From positions 10,276,373 through 10,340,372 of the forward strand of contig NC_050470.1 of NCBI RefSeq assembly GCF_013373865.1: 64,000 bases of DNA. The letters are read 5' to 3'. The position numbers and the translations under genes are program-made. Positions 1 through 14,214 of the stretch are shown here, in pieces. Below the pieces are notes generated by a model. It did no database searches, was not told where the DNA came from, and saw nothing but the letters and a program-made list of their open reading frames with translations. How positions within the stretch are numbered: position 1 is the first letter of the stretch; the number at the start of each line of letters is the position of its first letter. The DNA comes from Monomorium pharaonis (Eukaryota; Arthropoda; Insecta; Hymenoptera; Formicidae).

Positions 1-3000
1 CTCATCAACGAATTAATGAAGTTTTTCTTTCGTAATAATTTTTATTCATTAATCGCTGTGATTTTAACGAAAGATCGATCGCCACCTTCTAATAAATTAC
101 AAAGCCGATTTCCGTCATAAGCTCTGAGGAACTAGGAGGAACCGAATCATCGGCATATCCAACAAATTCCGCTCGTTAATGGCAGACGCCACGGTCGTTC
201 CGAGTCCAACAGCCTCGGAATTTCGTCGGAGCGCGAGACAATGGCTCACTTTCGCGGCTGTGTCGGTAGCGTGCGAATTTGCAAATAAATTTTGTAGGCA
301 TTTCGCTATTGATTTCCGCCCGGGAATTGGGACAATTGACTGGATAGAGCGAGCTTACATAGCGCGGATGGCCCCATCTGCCGCAGCGTAGCCGCGAACA
401 TTACAGTTATAAAGCTCTGGTATATATGCGGGGTGTCGCGAAAGCAACCCGTCGTCAATCTAACGAGCGGATCTATAATCACTTCTCTGTAACTTTGATC
501 TTCGATGTAAGTTTTCCACGTCTTTAAAATCATTTAACGAAGATGCTGAAGAAATAACTTTCCGCACTTCTTCAATACATTTTTTTTTTTATTCAGCATT
601 TGTATTTTTGTGAAATACTTATATGTTATCTATAATTTTATTAGTATAGTGTCTTACAAAAGCGATAAACTATATATACATCATGTCACGGCTTTTATAA
701 TATAATAAATTTACTCTTCAAGCTCCAACAAAGAGCTCTCTGCTAAGCTGTAAATTATATTTTGATCTAAAAGGATCTCTATTTCTGTTAAATTTATATT
801 AAAAACGTTGATTAAATTTCTGTTAAAAAATGTCTAAAGGTTTCCTTTCTTGTGTAAAGTCTTAAATTTGGCGAATGTAACTTAATGCAATCCGTCGGCG
901 TAAAGCGGTAAGTTATCAGGGATCAGGAATATCTAGCGCATCCCTATTAATGACTGACGTATCAGACCTCGTCGCGCTGATAAGCTTACAAAGAGGCGGC
1001 CGATATTCATCCTTTCTGTAATATAACACTAATTACTTCTGCGAGCTACTTAAGTGTACCCATCGAAAGCTGCTAAGTTTAACTCCGTTAATAACTTCGT
1101 TATTTCCCAGAGTAGTGAACGAATCTTGTAGGTGAAAATGCAACGCGGTCCCTTTTCAGTCTTGAGAAACGCTTAAAAAACGCGAACCTGTTAAAATTTG
1201 CAATTTATCTTTCCTTAACATTTCGTTAATTGTTTTCTTTTCTTCTTTCTACCTATTTGAACTAATCCACTTGGTATTTATTCTTTCTCACACTTATTCA
1301 TACTTACCGTTCTACCTTGAGGGAGAGCGTGAAAAATTATGGAACATCATAATTTGCTTAGATCTCTTGTTTACCATAAAACGGGACTTTAGTAAGAATT
1401 ATAGTGACTACTAAATTTTCCCAATTTAGAAGCCCGCAACCTTTTTACCCTTCCTACGAAAGACGGTATTATTCCATATACAGATCTCGTATTTTGAGAA
1501 TCTTTTTATGTAGAAATAGAGCAATAACATTTTAAAAGGTATCTCTCAATATGCTTGCTTTTTCGTCATTGTAGCGCAACACCATTTGTTCCCTTCAAAG
1601 CTTCGATATTTCTATCAGAATAAAAGCATTAATGTCGTCAATATCGATAACAATCATAGAATAATAAAGAATTTTGATATGGTAAAAAGCAATTTTAGTG
1701 ACCATTACTAAACGTTAATATTTGGCTGTAAGTTCTCGCAATATTTTCCCCTCACGCGAGCAAATATTTTTTTCTGTACTATTTGCGATATATCGATTTA
1801 TGGCAATCAAATTCCAAGATTACTAAATTATGGACCTTTTATTATTTTTTGTTTTTGTTTGTAAAAAGATTTTCATTTTTAGATTTATATAAAAAGTTTG
1901 TAATTGATTTGTAATTAAGTTTTTTTTTTTGAAATTTTCTCTCGTAATCATGTTTTAGTATCAATTTTAATTATTTTAATTAATTTAATAAATCTTTTTT
2001 TAATTATTATACTATTACTTATTTATATTAATTATTTTGTATTAATCTTATACATATCTTATACTTTTTTATACATATAACCTTTAAGAAATATGTGGTT
2101 AAAAAGTTATGTATCTTATAATAGATTCTAATATAAGTGACAATCTAAGGCAATTATTTTTTCGATAAATTGTCCTCGTTAGTTTATAAGCACAAAAATG
2201 ATGGGACTTCTCACCTAGTTTAAAGAATATGGTGCTTGTTGATATATGAAATATCGTTAAATCTGTTAAATCGACCATTTGTTGACACGACGAGTGCTTA
2301 AAAGCCTTTATCGCAATTCTGTGAATTTAACAAACGATTATTCCTCAATAAGAATCTCTTGGAAAAGCAATAAATGTTCGCGATTAATTATCTATAGGAT
2401 GACAAGTACGGATTCTCGAAAAGAAAATCAGAAAGGAGGACGAGCTGTATTATTTGTTATATATATTCAAATGAGGATCTGTCACCGTCATTACTGTTCA
2501 TTTCAAAATATCGGAAATATACTTAATAATTGTATATTTAATAATTGATATAATCAACAATAAAAAGACTTAATGCGGGATTATTAATAAAATTATTAAA
2601 ACTAATGTTTTATGTGTATTTTTATCATGTACAATCTTATCATTGGAAACATATTTTTTTATCTGTTCTCCAAGTATCGCAATTATAAAATATCTGAGTA
2701 TTTTTAGCATTGATTAAGAAACAAAAATAACAGCATACAATATAATATAAAATAAAATTAGTTCAATATTAAAGGTTTATTTTTCTCTTTGCCTCAAGGC
2801 TTTCAGTTACTTACTTCAGTGAATTATTATCTGCATCGTATCGAAGTACATTTAATTAAGGGAGCTCCATGTCGCGGTGAATAGCAACGTCATATCGTTT
2901 GCGATGCATCATCTTCCGCCATAAGCATGATTACACTCTCGCGTCACGCCTTAGGCATTTACAAATGGAAAAGGAAAACACCGTGGTTTGTAGAAATGTT

Positions 3001-3320
3001 TTTATGGGACGGGGGATAAAAGCGGAGGATGTTTAACAACGTTGTAAAATACACTGCACATTTTACTATTGTCTTTACGGTGTATTTACGGTTGCTACAA
3101 AATACTGGCTAGTGCGCAAGAAATAGACCGGTCCTAAATCTGCCGATGTAAATTTAAGAATTCTGCTTTATATATTCTGCTAATATTTTTAAAAATAACA
3201 GTTGAAAATTAATATATGTAACATATTTTAAAAAAATCAAGAGAACACTAAAAATTAAAAAAGAAAAGAATAAAAAGTTATATAAGATTATCACATATAC
3301 TTGACTAACTATATTACATA
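1..3320. other. Gene-free flank with one CpG-rich block
   Basis: I see no supportable gene here. The stretch at about 150-530 is richer in G+C and CpG than the rest and is followed by a TATATATG run near 420. It could be a regulatory block or a non-coding exon of a neighbour, but no splice-bounded coding segment stands out. The remainder is AT-rich with poly(T) runs. Short open frames in it look like chance. Confidence 0.5.
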
Positions 3321-3328
3321 ACTATGAG

Positions 3329-4381
3329 CAGTGTTGTAATAGATCAATAAATAAATAATCTAGATCAGATTAAGATCTTTATCAAAATATTGAATCTAGA
3401 TCAGATCACAGATCATTTTTTATACATTTGATCTAGATCATAGATTACATTAATTTTGATCTAGATCGAAGATCGTTTCTTTTTTTTTACTTGACAATTT
3501 GGTAGGAGTAGCAATCAAAGTTTCTTAAGCTTCTTTAATGGGCTTTTAGGAATGTCCCAGAAATCTTCAAAGGAGAAAATCTTCGATAGTTTCATCTTAT
3601 CACCCCCACTCTACGCCTCTGTGGCCGGTATTCATAGTCGAATCTTATTTTAAGATCGTCTCAAGTAATGTCTTAAGATGCTAATACGGCTCTGTGATTG
3701 GTTGATGACATCTTAAGACAGTACTTAAGATGATCTTAAATATAAGATTCAACTATGAATACTGGCCTAAAAGGAAGTTCTTGCCGTCAAAGATTTTTTT
3801 CGAAGATTTAGTGATACGCATGCGCAGTAGAAAATCGCACAATTCACGCGGAACTTTCAAAAAAAATTTGAATTAATTAAACAACTATTTGTGACATTAA
3901 CTTTAATAATATAATTATTTATAAGTATACATATATAATTATACATAAGTAAATTAAAATTTGCAAGTTGATTGGCTACACATTTCCCGGATTGCGAACT
4001 TGGACCAATAGTACAGGAAAATTAGACTTTTTCGAGAAAAAATTGTAAGAGGCACTTTTATTGCAGATTCTTATTCGGAAAAATCATACAAACATATTAA
4101 ACAAAAATTCAACTCGGAAAAAGTTGGACACAAGGACCAAGTTCTAGCATCGCGGACTTTAATCTCAGAAACTATTGACCTAGAGTAGAGGTTACAGTAT
4201 AAATAGAGACCCTCTAAAGTCGAGTCAAGTAATAAAAAGATCTAATTTTTTATAGATCAAGATCATATAATTTAAAAAATCTAGATCAGATCAAAGATTA
4301 CCGTAAAAAAAAAGATCTTTACCAGATCAATAGATCATAGAAGTTGATCTAGATTAATGATCTAGATCGTTTACAACACTG
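3329..4381. mobile_element. Non-autonomous hAT-like DNA transposon, 1,053 bp
   Basis: The ends are inverted: the left end reads CAGTGTTGTAATAGATC and the right end, reverse-complemented, reads CAGTGTTGTAAACGATC. The element is flanked by a perfect 8-bp duplication, ACTATGAG, at 3321-3328 and 4382-4389. CAGTG-type ends plus an 8-bp duplication are hallmarks of the hAT superfamily. No transposase frame is present, so it would need a helper. Both subterminal zones are packed with GATCTAGATC-type palindromic motifs (about 3350-3475 and 4240-4370), which are plausible transposase-binding repeats. A second hairpin element sits inside at 3623-3767. Confidence 0.88.
3623..3767. mobile_element. Hairpin MITE nested in the hAT-like element
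   Basis: This is a 145-bp near-perfect inverted repeat. The left arm begins GGCCGGTATTCATAGTCGAA and the right arm, reverse-complemented, begins GGCCAGTATTCATAGTTGAA. The arms stay paired for roughly 55 bp through AAGATC and CTTAAGATG motifs, leaving a short loop. I see no clear target duplication, so the superfamily is uncertain. It lies wholly inside the larger element, so it inserted later or was carried as cargo. Confidence 0.75.
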
Positions 4382-7300
4382 ACTATGAGATATTATTTTG
4401 TTAGGAATTATTAAAAATTCGAAAAAAAAAGAAAACTTGAATAGTATTCTGAATTAGTGTTTTGCTTAGAATACATGTTATGCTATTAATTTTCTTTTAT
4501 TTATTGCACTCGCGCACTGACGTGCGCGCAGCCATTTTAAAACCGAGAACAATATTTTTTCTTACCAAGTATCTATCACGCGGAAACTGTCATTTCTCAA
4601 ATGTTCAGTCTCGAGCGCTGCATCGCATGCATTTACGTTGCATTAAATAAAGAAAAAATAAAATTCCATAGAAAAGAGAGAACATAGGATTTCTTTTAAG
4701 TAGAATACACGTCGCAGCATCCAAAGCGCGTGATAAATGCTGCTCTCGCTTCTTCCCTCTTTCTCTTTTGCACGGGAATTATCCTACTTTATTGTTCGTT
4801 GCCTTAGTAAGACTTGTTACGAAAAGGTTGTTGCGTGCTTCCTGAAGAGCAATCAGTGCGATGTAACGCAGAATCGTATTCCTGCTTTTCGCGTAGAAAA
4901 TAAAGCCGTTTTATCTCTGATTTGTAAGTCGCAATTATACGCGATTCCCCGATACGACCACAACGCGACTACGAATTACCGTAAAAGCCCACGGCATGCA
5001 ACCATTGTGTAACGGGTTTAAATGAAAAAGAATTTAAAAAAAAAAACACAAAGAAAAAAGGAAGAATTATATTATATTAATACGGAGAAAAATGTTTACT
5101 GCAACCGAGAAATAATTTAAAATATACAAAAGAACGCGAGTATCAATTTCAATTTGCGGTCACACTTTTAACAAAAATTCTGCTATTTTAGAAAAATGCA
5201 GTTTATGAAAATAACTTTGTTTAGTCCGAATAATTAATTTTTTATTCTCCGTTTATTCTTAATTTGTTCTTAATTTTGCCTTATATATAAATATGCTTTA
5301 TTATCTTTATCATTTCAAATATTTTTGTCTCTATTTTGTTTCTATATATTTTTAAAACGCTTTTCCCCTTTATGTCCCTCTATATTCTTTCTAAATATTT
5401 TTTCCTCTACATTTCTTCGTTACATTTCTCTACATTTTTTTTCTCTATAAATTTTTCTCTCTCTGTTTTTTCTTTATGAGTTTATCTATATTTTTCTCCC
5501 TCATTTTCTGTACATTTTTCCTGCTTATTCTTATTTTTTACTGACAAATTTTTTCATAGAAATATATATACTTTCCCAACATCCTTCTTTCGAGTCAAAA
5601 TTTTATATTATCTAAAATTCGTAAAATGTAAAAACAAAGAGGAATATATATAATAAAATATTTTTTTACAATTACGTAGAGTATTTTTCTGCCTTTGCAC
5701 GTAGAAAATTTCACGTGTGAGGACAGACAAGGGTCGGCTTATGGGAATGCCTTTTCTCCCTCTTAAGGCAGCGGGAAAAATATTTTTCCTTCGTTGATCT
5801 CTATGTGCAATTTCTCGTGTGTATCCCGCGACTTGACGACGAGGGTCGGTTACAAAGCAGGGGAATAAGAGAACGTCTTCTCGCGGCTGTCAACACGTCT
5901 GTCGACGCGAAACGATGCAAGTATCGGTGGTTACTCTTGCGAAATCGCATCTCTCGCCTTCCGTTTACGCGGACCATTTCCTTTAATGGGCGCTGTCTGT
6001 CACTCGCTTTATGCGCAATTCGTCGACGTTGATCACGATTTCACCAGATACAATTGTTATTTCTGCGAAACGGAATTTAACGTCGAGCTTGATATTGGCT
6101 GACGTGAATGTGACATATCCGAAAAAGAAAAATATTTTAACTGCATATGATAACGAAAGAATTGTAAGCGTGAATGTATAATTTAACAGCGGAATATTAC
6201 TATTCATGTTCATTCAGCGAAACGAGTGTTCTTAATAAGCATGAGGAAGAGCATTATTTGTTCTGTTTATTCTACCTTGATTTATTCTACCCTTTTATTA
6301 TTAAAACAGAGGCAGCGTTGCACATTCAGGAAATTGTAATAAATTTTCGCTATTACGATGATCTTTTTATCAATTTTATTATTAGATATATATGTATCCT
6401 TAGCAAGGAGAAAATTCGTATTCCATGTAAAATTTGTCTATGAATCAAATATGAGGGAAATAAATATAATATAAACGCATATGTTAAACGAGAATATAGT
6501 ATAAAATTTTCTCTTCTTTTTTACCCCGTGTGCTTTGTACGTAAGTTGAGCGGAAATAGAATCAGAAATTGCGAATGTTGTACGAAATTATTCTCGTAAA
6601 TTCGTTTAAGTTCTTTGAATATCATTGCGGAAAAAGATGAACTTTTCCAGATCGTTACATTTTTATATTCATTATTTTTATTCGTTATCCCGCTGCGTTT
6701 CTATATTACATTTGCTTATTACTTTTTTCATTTATTTATTTATTGACAGGAGAAAATTATGGAAGCGAGCTACAGAAATTCTCAGAATGTAATACTGGTA
6801 AATTGCTGCAAATTACATTAGTAAAACCGACCTTGGTAACGTCCGCATACAATAACTGAGAAAGTCCGTTAAAAATATTCCTATGTCAATTCATAATGGC
6901 TGCAATCATTGTAAAAATAACTGATAGGATACTGGCACAATAAGTCTTTACAATTTTTATCTGTGTTTCAAGAAAGAAATTTTACGAAGATCAATATCAT
7001 AATCTCTTATATGGATTGGCTACACTAAGTTCGAAACTGCAAAGAAATTTATTTGTACACTGAGAATGATCGGAAACAATGTGCCGAAATGTTTGTACAT
7101 TTATTTAATAACTGAAATAACAAACTCCAACTGGCTTTGGCTCTATAAGCGATTCTAACTGTATTTGTTATTAATTCAATATAAGAGCCCTTTCATTGCA
7201 GATATAACTTTTAGTTAAAATATTACAAGATATAATTCTGAGTGTTGAGAATTTAATAAAAAATATTCAAGAATAGGAAACGCGTGGAATATCCCTCGAG

Positions 7301-7543
7301 ATCGTTACAGTCTGTTATACTATCGATCAATCACGTTGTTTTCCGCTCTCGGTTAACCGCAAACAATCCCGATCATCGCGGGACAATGTCTCCGCTCTAA
7401 ATTAATTCGCCACACAAAATACAGGAACTCATAAAATATTGACGCGGGAAATGCCACAGGATGGATTGGAGAATGAATGACAAGGATTAAAGACTGCATT
7501 GTCCTGTCTTTCGTAATATAATGTCATTTATTTTTTCTCTTTT

Positions 7544-7550
<7 letters not shown>

Positions 7551-7616
<66 letters not shown>
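7551..7616. repeat. (CT)n microsatellite
   Basis: About 66 bp of CT dinucleotides with one interruption (CTTTCT). Confidence 0.95.
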
Positions 7617-7617
<1 letters not shown>

Positions 7618-10400
7618 ACACACATTCTCTCATTAGTTGTTATCGAATGGAATAATATTGACTCGCGGAATTACATTATAAAAGGATAAACGTCCACTTT
7701 TAGCTCTTTTTAGTTCCGACAATAACTACTTCTTTTGAAAAATATCTGGAAAAGTGCGGGGAAAAACGGGAATAAAGAGAATTTATGTATCTGAAAAACT
7801 CATATAGGATACAACGAATCAATTATTAGACGATATATTCTGCACAGCGATAACATTTCAGTCGAGTCAATTTTACTCCGACTCGATTCACTTATAGCCG
7901 CTCTTTTTCTCTCACACTCTCGTCCCCATTTCTTGTTCTCGTTCTCGCAATTTACATAGATATCTACATATCAGTCCTTTCATCGCGGTCTCACATTCGC
8001 GCTTAATTCTACTTGCTGCGTGTGTCTGATCTGCCGCTAGACACTTTTTAAAACGCCTACGCCGCCCTATAATTGCCATTGCAGTGATTTGCTAGAGTCC
8101 CTCTTTTAAACACTACGCTTCTTTTTTTTCTTTTTTTTTTAATTATTAGGCCCTGTGTACAGCGTGACTTAAGTTAAACCGTTGTTGTCTCTTTAATGGG
8201 ATGAAAAATGTTCTTTGCGTCACTTCGGGATTGTCGGATACATTTGCGCGCGTTCGCACGGAACATGCGGTACCGATTGTTTATTTTGCTGGTCGGAATG
8301 TACGTTGAGTCTCCTGTATTCTATGACATGTTTCCGGATAGTTATCGCTGACAAAAGAAAACATCTCTGAAAACGCCCCCGACGTGATTAATCGAGAGGT
8401 TTTCCGTCTAACGCGTCAAGATCGCGTTTCCTCACGTCGAAAGGAAAAAAAGCTGAACCAAGACTTAACATTTTCAAGGTTAAACTATTACGCGATTATT
8501 TTAACATACATTTTACCTTTTTTTTCATATATTACTTTAAAAGAAAGAGTAGATTTAATTTAGCAAATGATTGATGTTTATTTTTTTCATATTTTTTAAT
8601 GGTGCTTTGATATTTTTGCAAAACCTAATTTACACTGTTTTGATATTTCAATATTTCAATTTGCCATTTGATTAATTAAACCGGAACATAGAAATGGGTT
8701 TTTAATTGCATTTTGTTATTTTCACCTACATTACGACCAGCCAAAACTTATTTGAACGGAAGCCCAATATAAAATATGTTTAAACGCCTGGACGACACAA
8801 CTAATTGCGACACACACACATATATGTATATATAAAAAAATAATAAAAACAAATCCGGTTAATATATCAAGAAAGGAACACTTACGTCAGAAAAACTCAC
8901 CATACTCGCTTCAAGTTCGTGTTTGAATACACGTTGGATGCACATCGTAATCTTTGATTTTTCACCACGGTAAAAATTAATATATTATTTTTGATCATTC
9001 GTATCGTCGGAAAAATTGTTCAATTTAGAAACGCCCTTATGTAAATTAAAAATATATTATTAACTTATTACAACTAAAAATTTATCTGTAATTATTAATC
9101 CGTTATGTTAAAATAATGGAGGATCAAACGGAGATTGACTATCCTTATTTAATTGGACACAAGAACTGATTTCCTGTTAATAACAATTTTTTAATTTCCT
9201 CAGCTTTCTATTTCCTTCTCTTTTCTTTCCCTCTTTTACGTGCGCGCGTGTCTGGCGATTACGTTTCCGTGATTATGTGCATGGTTTCACATTCGCGGAT
9301 GAGAAACGTCGCCGAACGAATAAGTCAATTAAAAATCGTTCCGTATAACTGACGATCCGGAATAAAAGTGCGCTCGCGGTGATATTATTGACGTCCCTAA
9401 TTGACGCTCTACTTTTATTTTTCAGTAATTCTGCAATGACGACGCGCGCAATTTAGTCCGATACATGTATATGTTCAGTGTCCGGAACAATCATGTCTAG
9501 GGATAATAACAATATCGCGACCGACTATAGCGGACAGAATTAATTAGCAATTCGATGTAAATCGAAATGCTGCTCGATGATGTTTTGCTGAGTCAGCATA
9601 AAAGCGATTCGTACGATATTGCACTGAGAGGTAAAAAGGAATTAAATTGCAAAAAGCAACAAATGTATGTTACGACAGCGATGATTTAATTTTTCTTTTT
9701 AAATTTGTTTTCCTCCCTGTACGTATATTGTGGGATTTGCAAGATTTCTTCTCGTACGCATTGTAGAGATTTGTAAGATTCCTCTTACACGGGAACGTAT
9801 ATTTTTCATTCAAAATGAAAAGGATCCGCGCAACGTGTGCCTTTTCCAGTGAATCCAGTCGCGGATTCGCCAGATTCCGTTCCCGTGGAGAACTGCAAAA
9901 CGAATGATATTCCCAACAAAAAGCAATTTAAACCCATCTTTTTACTTATTTCATAATTCGTGGATTTGCTCGCAAATCCCAGCGAGTATTTTAATCCCTG
10001 TATTTTTTAAGATTTCTACGATCTCAAATATTTTGCAACGGTCTCGCCCATCAACTCTCCAACTATCTTTCTTTCCCTCCATTGTTGCGCGGGTCTCTCC
10101 AAGTTCCCTTTCCTCTTGACTTTCGGCAAACGTGTTTACAAACGGCGAGGCGAACTCGATGGTGAATTTTTTAAAGGATCTGCGACAAAGCTATTGTAGA
10201 GCGACTTAATTTTCACGGCGAGAGTTTCATTAAGGGAACGTAAAAAAGATGACTTGTCAGAAATTCGAGGACGCACGGAAAAGTCGTGCCTAACGGGAAA
10301 TTATGCTAATTAGTATCTTTAACTCGGACGGTCCGCGTAACTGCGCACGTGTAACGTAACTTCTCTCTTTGTCTCTCTCATTCATCCTGTCACTCATTTA

Positions 10401-10423
10401 CTCTCTCTCCCTCCCTCCCTCAT

Positions 10424-10474
<51 letters not shown>
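10401..10474. repeat. (CT)n / (CCCT)n low-complexity tract
   Basis: A CT and CCCT tract with a run of nine C residues in the middle, followed by a long CT run. Confidence 0.93.
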
Positions 10475-11194
10475 GGAATGATTATCCAGAAGCAAATGGA
10501 GACGGTCGATTAAGTAGACCGTCACATTGATGCAGAAAAGGTATTCCGTACTGCGTTAATATTGCGACATTTGTCGATATCTTATTGAAAATAATATCGC
10601 GCACCGTGTCAGACTGCAATAAAGTGAATAAACTTGGAGATGTATCGGACTAAAAGGGAGCCGTCGTGAAAAATAACAATTTCATTCAAATCGCGATCTA
10701 AATATAGAGCGGAACGTTTTTGCTCATTTCTCTGTTCTTCAGTCCGTTAACTGAAATTGTTATTTTCAATATAATTGGCCCCCCAGTTCGTTATACCTCG
10801 ATTTTTATGAAAGTCGAGACTTTTTCTCTATTTGTCTGTTTGTTTTTTTTTTTAATTACTTTATGTGTGCTCTCTTTATTTTTATTTTATTATATAGAAT
10901 GTGGGACACGCGTTTGGTAAGATACTACGATTTTTTTCGATTTTTACCCGACGTAGACGGATGTTACATCAATATTTGTTGCTGTAGTTATTGCAAGCGA
11001 TATTTTCCAATGTTTTAAGATACTGACGAAAGAGAGTAACTCTAACAAAATACGGAATACCTCTACAGGTACATATATTCTAGGATGACATAAATAAGCT
11101 ATCTTCCACCTAAATATATATCTTTACTTCTCTGAAGAATAAGCACGCGCGGATAATAAAAAACACATTATATTAATAAAATTTAGTATAGAGT

Positions 11195-11216
11195 TCTCTC
11201 TCTCTCTCTCTCTCTC
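11195..11216. repeat. (CT)n microsatellite, short
   Basis: About 22 bp of CT repeat in an AT-rich stretch. Confidence 0.85.
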
Positions 11217-12563
11217 ATTCCCTTTCTCAATCAATCTCCCCCTCTGTCTCTCTCGACTTAAATAAACATTCAGTCTTCTTATTATTCCAAGAAATAAAAG
11301 TATATATTTGAACAATGTGTGAGTTGTCTATTTTAATTATGTCACCCTACGGTATTCTCGGCTCAAATTTCCTATCGTGTACATGCAAGCGACACGTAAA
11401 ACACACAGAACTCGACGCCGATACATGTTACATTTGTTATACTTACAAAAACAACAAACCACTCACTCTCCCGTTATTATATATTTACAATCCGCCTCTG
11501 GTTATTGCTAGTATGGTACATTTATACAAGTAAAATGGCTCACGCGATGGATGCCTCCTTATCCTGCGTGCTGATCCATCGCGCCGTTATTGTTTCGTGA
11601 TTACGATAATGTTACACACGACCTCACCACGTTAATAAGTGTCTCGTGTATGATACCGCCTTCTATATGCCGGTGCGCTAATAATTACATCTAATTAGCG
11701 CTGGCCGGCCGTCTCGACGTATGTACAGAGTAAACACAGATTAACTCCTCCTTCATCCCCTTATGCCTCGCACATGTGTATCCGCATTCCGTTGTCGTAA
11801 TTTCCGGTGTCGCTATCTTTGCGCCAATGTTGACTTTTAGCGGTTTTCCGCAAACGTCTTGCCCGCGTACGAATTTTTACCTCGGATCGAGAAAATTATT
11901 GTACATTTTGAAAAATATTTAACACGCATATACTTTCCATATAGATCACTTTTCTCTTTCATTAATTTTCTGCGAATGTTCGAAGAAATTAAAAAAATCA
12001 CTGCCGTAAATTTTCTAAAAGTCTTTCCAATTGTACGACATTTAATGGATTTCTTCTTATATCGACCGAGAAAAAAAATTCTGGGTTTCCGCCTCTCAAC
12101 CGTCACGCAAATCTAGGCATATCGATAATCGTTCACTAATGATGTCGATTATATTCGCTAATACCCGTTTTAACGGCACCGCTCTTGGAAAGCATTAATT
12201 TCGATCTCGCATCGCTCTCGAAAGCGTTTGTCGCGCGCCTCCCGAGGCGATATGATAGCGTGGATTACACATTACCGGATGTATTTCGGGATGCGATTAT
12301 GTGGAAGGCAATTACGCCGATCGCCACTCTATCGAACAATGACTGTGGTAGTATCTGATAGGAACTCACACTTTAAAAACCGCTGATTTGCAATTAACCC
12401 TTTACATTTAAATCTATTTCAATATAATCAATTGTAATTTAAAAATAATATGTTTATGTTTTTATTTCTTTCAATATTGTTAAATATTTAATTGTTAAAA
12501 TCTAAAAGTCCCATTAATATAGAATTTTTAAGATTTTAGTAAGTCATCAATTTTCTCAAAATA

Positions 12564-12751
12564 CACGGGGAGGATTTTCTCTTAAAATTTACCCTCAAAA
12601 TCTGATAATTATGAGATAATGTGTGACCTCCAGGAATTTCATTATACTTTTTAGTAAAATTTACTAAAAATATAGTAAAATTCTTCGGGGTCATACATTA
12701 TTCCAAAGTTATCAGATTTTGAGGATAAATTTTAAGAGAAAATTCTCTCTG
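12564..12751. mobile_element. TA-flanked MITE, family 1, copy 1
   Basis: This 188-bp element has inverted ends: CACGGGGAGGATTTTCTC on the left, and on the right (reverse-complemented) CAGAGAGAATTTTCTC. Both ends continue as TTAAAATTTA then CCTCAAAATCTGAT, giving arms of about 45 bp. TA lies immediately outside both ends (12562-12563 and 12752-12753), as expected for a Tc1/mariner-type duplication. No coding capacity. A second copy lies at 58500-58749. Confidence 0.82.
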
Positions 12752-12753
12752 TA

Positions 12754-13202
12754 CAGTAAAAAAATACTATTTTAAAATATTCTTCTAGATTGAAAATTTA
12801 AAAATCCTTGTTGCATATATTTTACTTCTCTCTCTCTTATTTATTAAATTATTTAAAACTTTTTATATAAAAGGAATAACATCTACGTAACATATTTTAT
12901 TAAACCAGAAATTGTTATATATATATTGGCCATATGGAAGGAATGCAATTTAACAAAGTGCGCATTACATGATGATTGACAATCAACGTAATGATCGTAC
13001 GCACCAATGATCGTTGCAAATAACGGAAAAGCGACGGGTGAAATCAATATATCCGCGCAATAAGGGTTAATTGCGAATAACGTCGATTGGCGTTCAAAAA
13101 TTGCTGAAACGAATCGGCTTCATTTTTGGCTGGAAACTCGTCGAGAAAAAAAGGGATTTTAAACTCGCCTTTCGGGGGCGGATTTTCCGGAGTTGCGTCA
13201 GA
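12754..13202 (-). other. Region just 3' of the Octbeta3R stop codon, probable 3' UTR
   Basis: This lies directly downstream of the receptor stop on the minus strand. By position it probably holds the 3' UTR. Several minus-strand AATAAA-like hexamers are present (TTTATT on the plus strand, for example near 12838 and 12897), but none can be singled out as the poly(A) signal. No other gene is seen. Confidence 0.4.
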
Positions 13203-13413
13203 CTACACGAATTGCGAGGGTGTCTTCCAGCAGCCGGCGCAGCAGGGCAAGGCGCTCTTTAGGGTATCCTTGAAGGCGTCACGGAAGTCACGGTTGAAAT
13301 ACGCATAGATGAGTGGATTTAGGGCGCTGTTGAAGTAACCTATCCAGAAAAGCACGGATACCACCGTGTCCGGGACATAACAGGCCTCGCCGCATAATGA
13401 CGTCGTCAGATAC
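13203..13413 (-). CDS. Octbeta3R: Octbeta3R coding exon 4 (TM7 and C-terminus)
   Basis: Starts at acceptor ATTCCTCAG|G, completing W341, and encodes residues 342-410 and a TAG stop at 13203-13205. It contains the third extracellular loop ([11 protein letters not shown]), TM7 with NPLIY (373-377), helix 8 (FRDAFKDTL) and cysteines 398, 399 and 402, which are likely palmitoylation sites. The tail ends KTPSQFV. Confidence 0.93.
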
Positions 13414-14161
13414 CTGAGGAATGATAAACAAAAAAACTCATTTGTTTTTATATTCAAAACCAATCGAAAATTAGTTAATTTATTTATTCTTAAAGATTGA
13501 GTGTTATTATATATAAATACGAATAAATTTACGAAGAAATTTATCTCCCCCCATTTATACATTTATGTTTAAAAAACATTTTAAAATTTTGTGTATTTTA
13601 AGAAATCAGAACGTATACGATTTATAAAGAAATCAAATATCAAATCAAATCACAATAGATTGATTCGTTTCGATTCGATTCGTTTACGATTCGTTACGAA
13701 TCTGAAAGGTTTAAATTCGAATAACTCGAGAATTTCAAATCATAAATGATTGAATTTCTTATCGATCACTTTTTGATTGTTTCATTTATACCTTTCATCT
13801 TCCATGCGATTAATCTTGTACCAATTCTCGTGCCTGCTTTGTCGAGATTTTCAAAATTTTTCAAACATTTCTAAATTTTATAGAGTATTCAACAATTCGC
13901 GTTTTACTTAATAAATTACTTTGTAACTTTTTGAAATTCTTGCGATTAGTTTTCTCGTTTTCTTTATTAAAAAAACTTTGCAACGTCATTAAAAATATGT
14001 GATTACGTGTAAATTAGTATGCAATGTATATTAAAATGTAATGTAAATCTAGGAAAATTTGATTTGTTTCATTCCAATTAAAGATATTCGATTTGATTCA
14101 ACTTTATAAATTTGATTTGCACATCCATAATAATATTATTAATACACGCATACATACACTC

Positions 14162-14214
<53 letters not shown>

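Larger units (their letters stand above)
4390..12563. other. Gene-free, AT-rich stretch with microsatellites
   Basis: I find no coding exon I can defend. Moderately CpG-rich patches lie near 5700-6070, 7320-7460, 8200-8460, 9230-9560, 9740-9900, 10140-10360 and 11550-11830. They could be regulatory sequence downstream of the octopamine receptor, but no gene-like splice structure was seen. (CT)n tracts are listed separately. Confidence 0.4.

Noticed and set aside
14163..14213. Regular repeats considered as a CRISPR-like array, here and at the other microsatellites
   Set aside because: Dinucleotide repeats without unique spacers in a eukaryotic genome.
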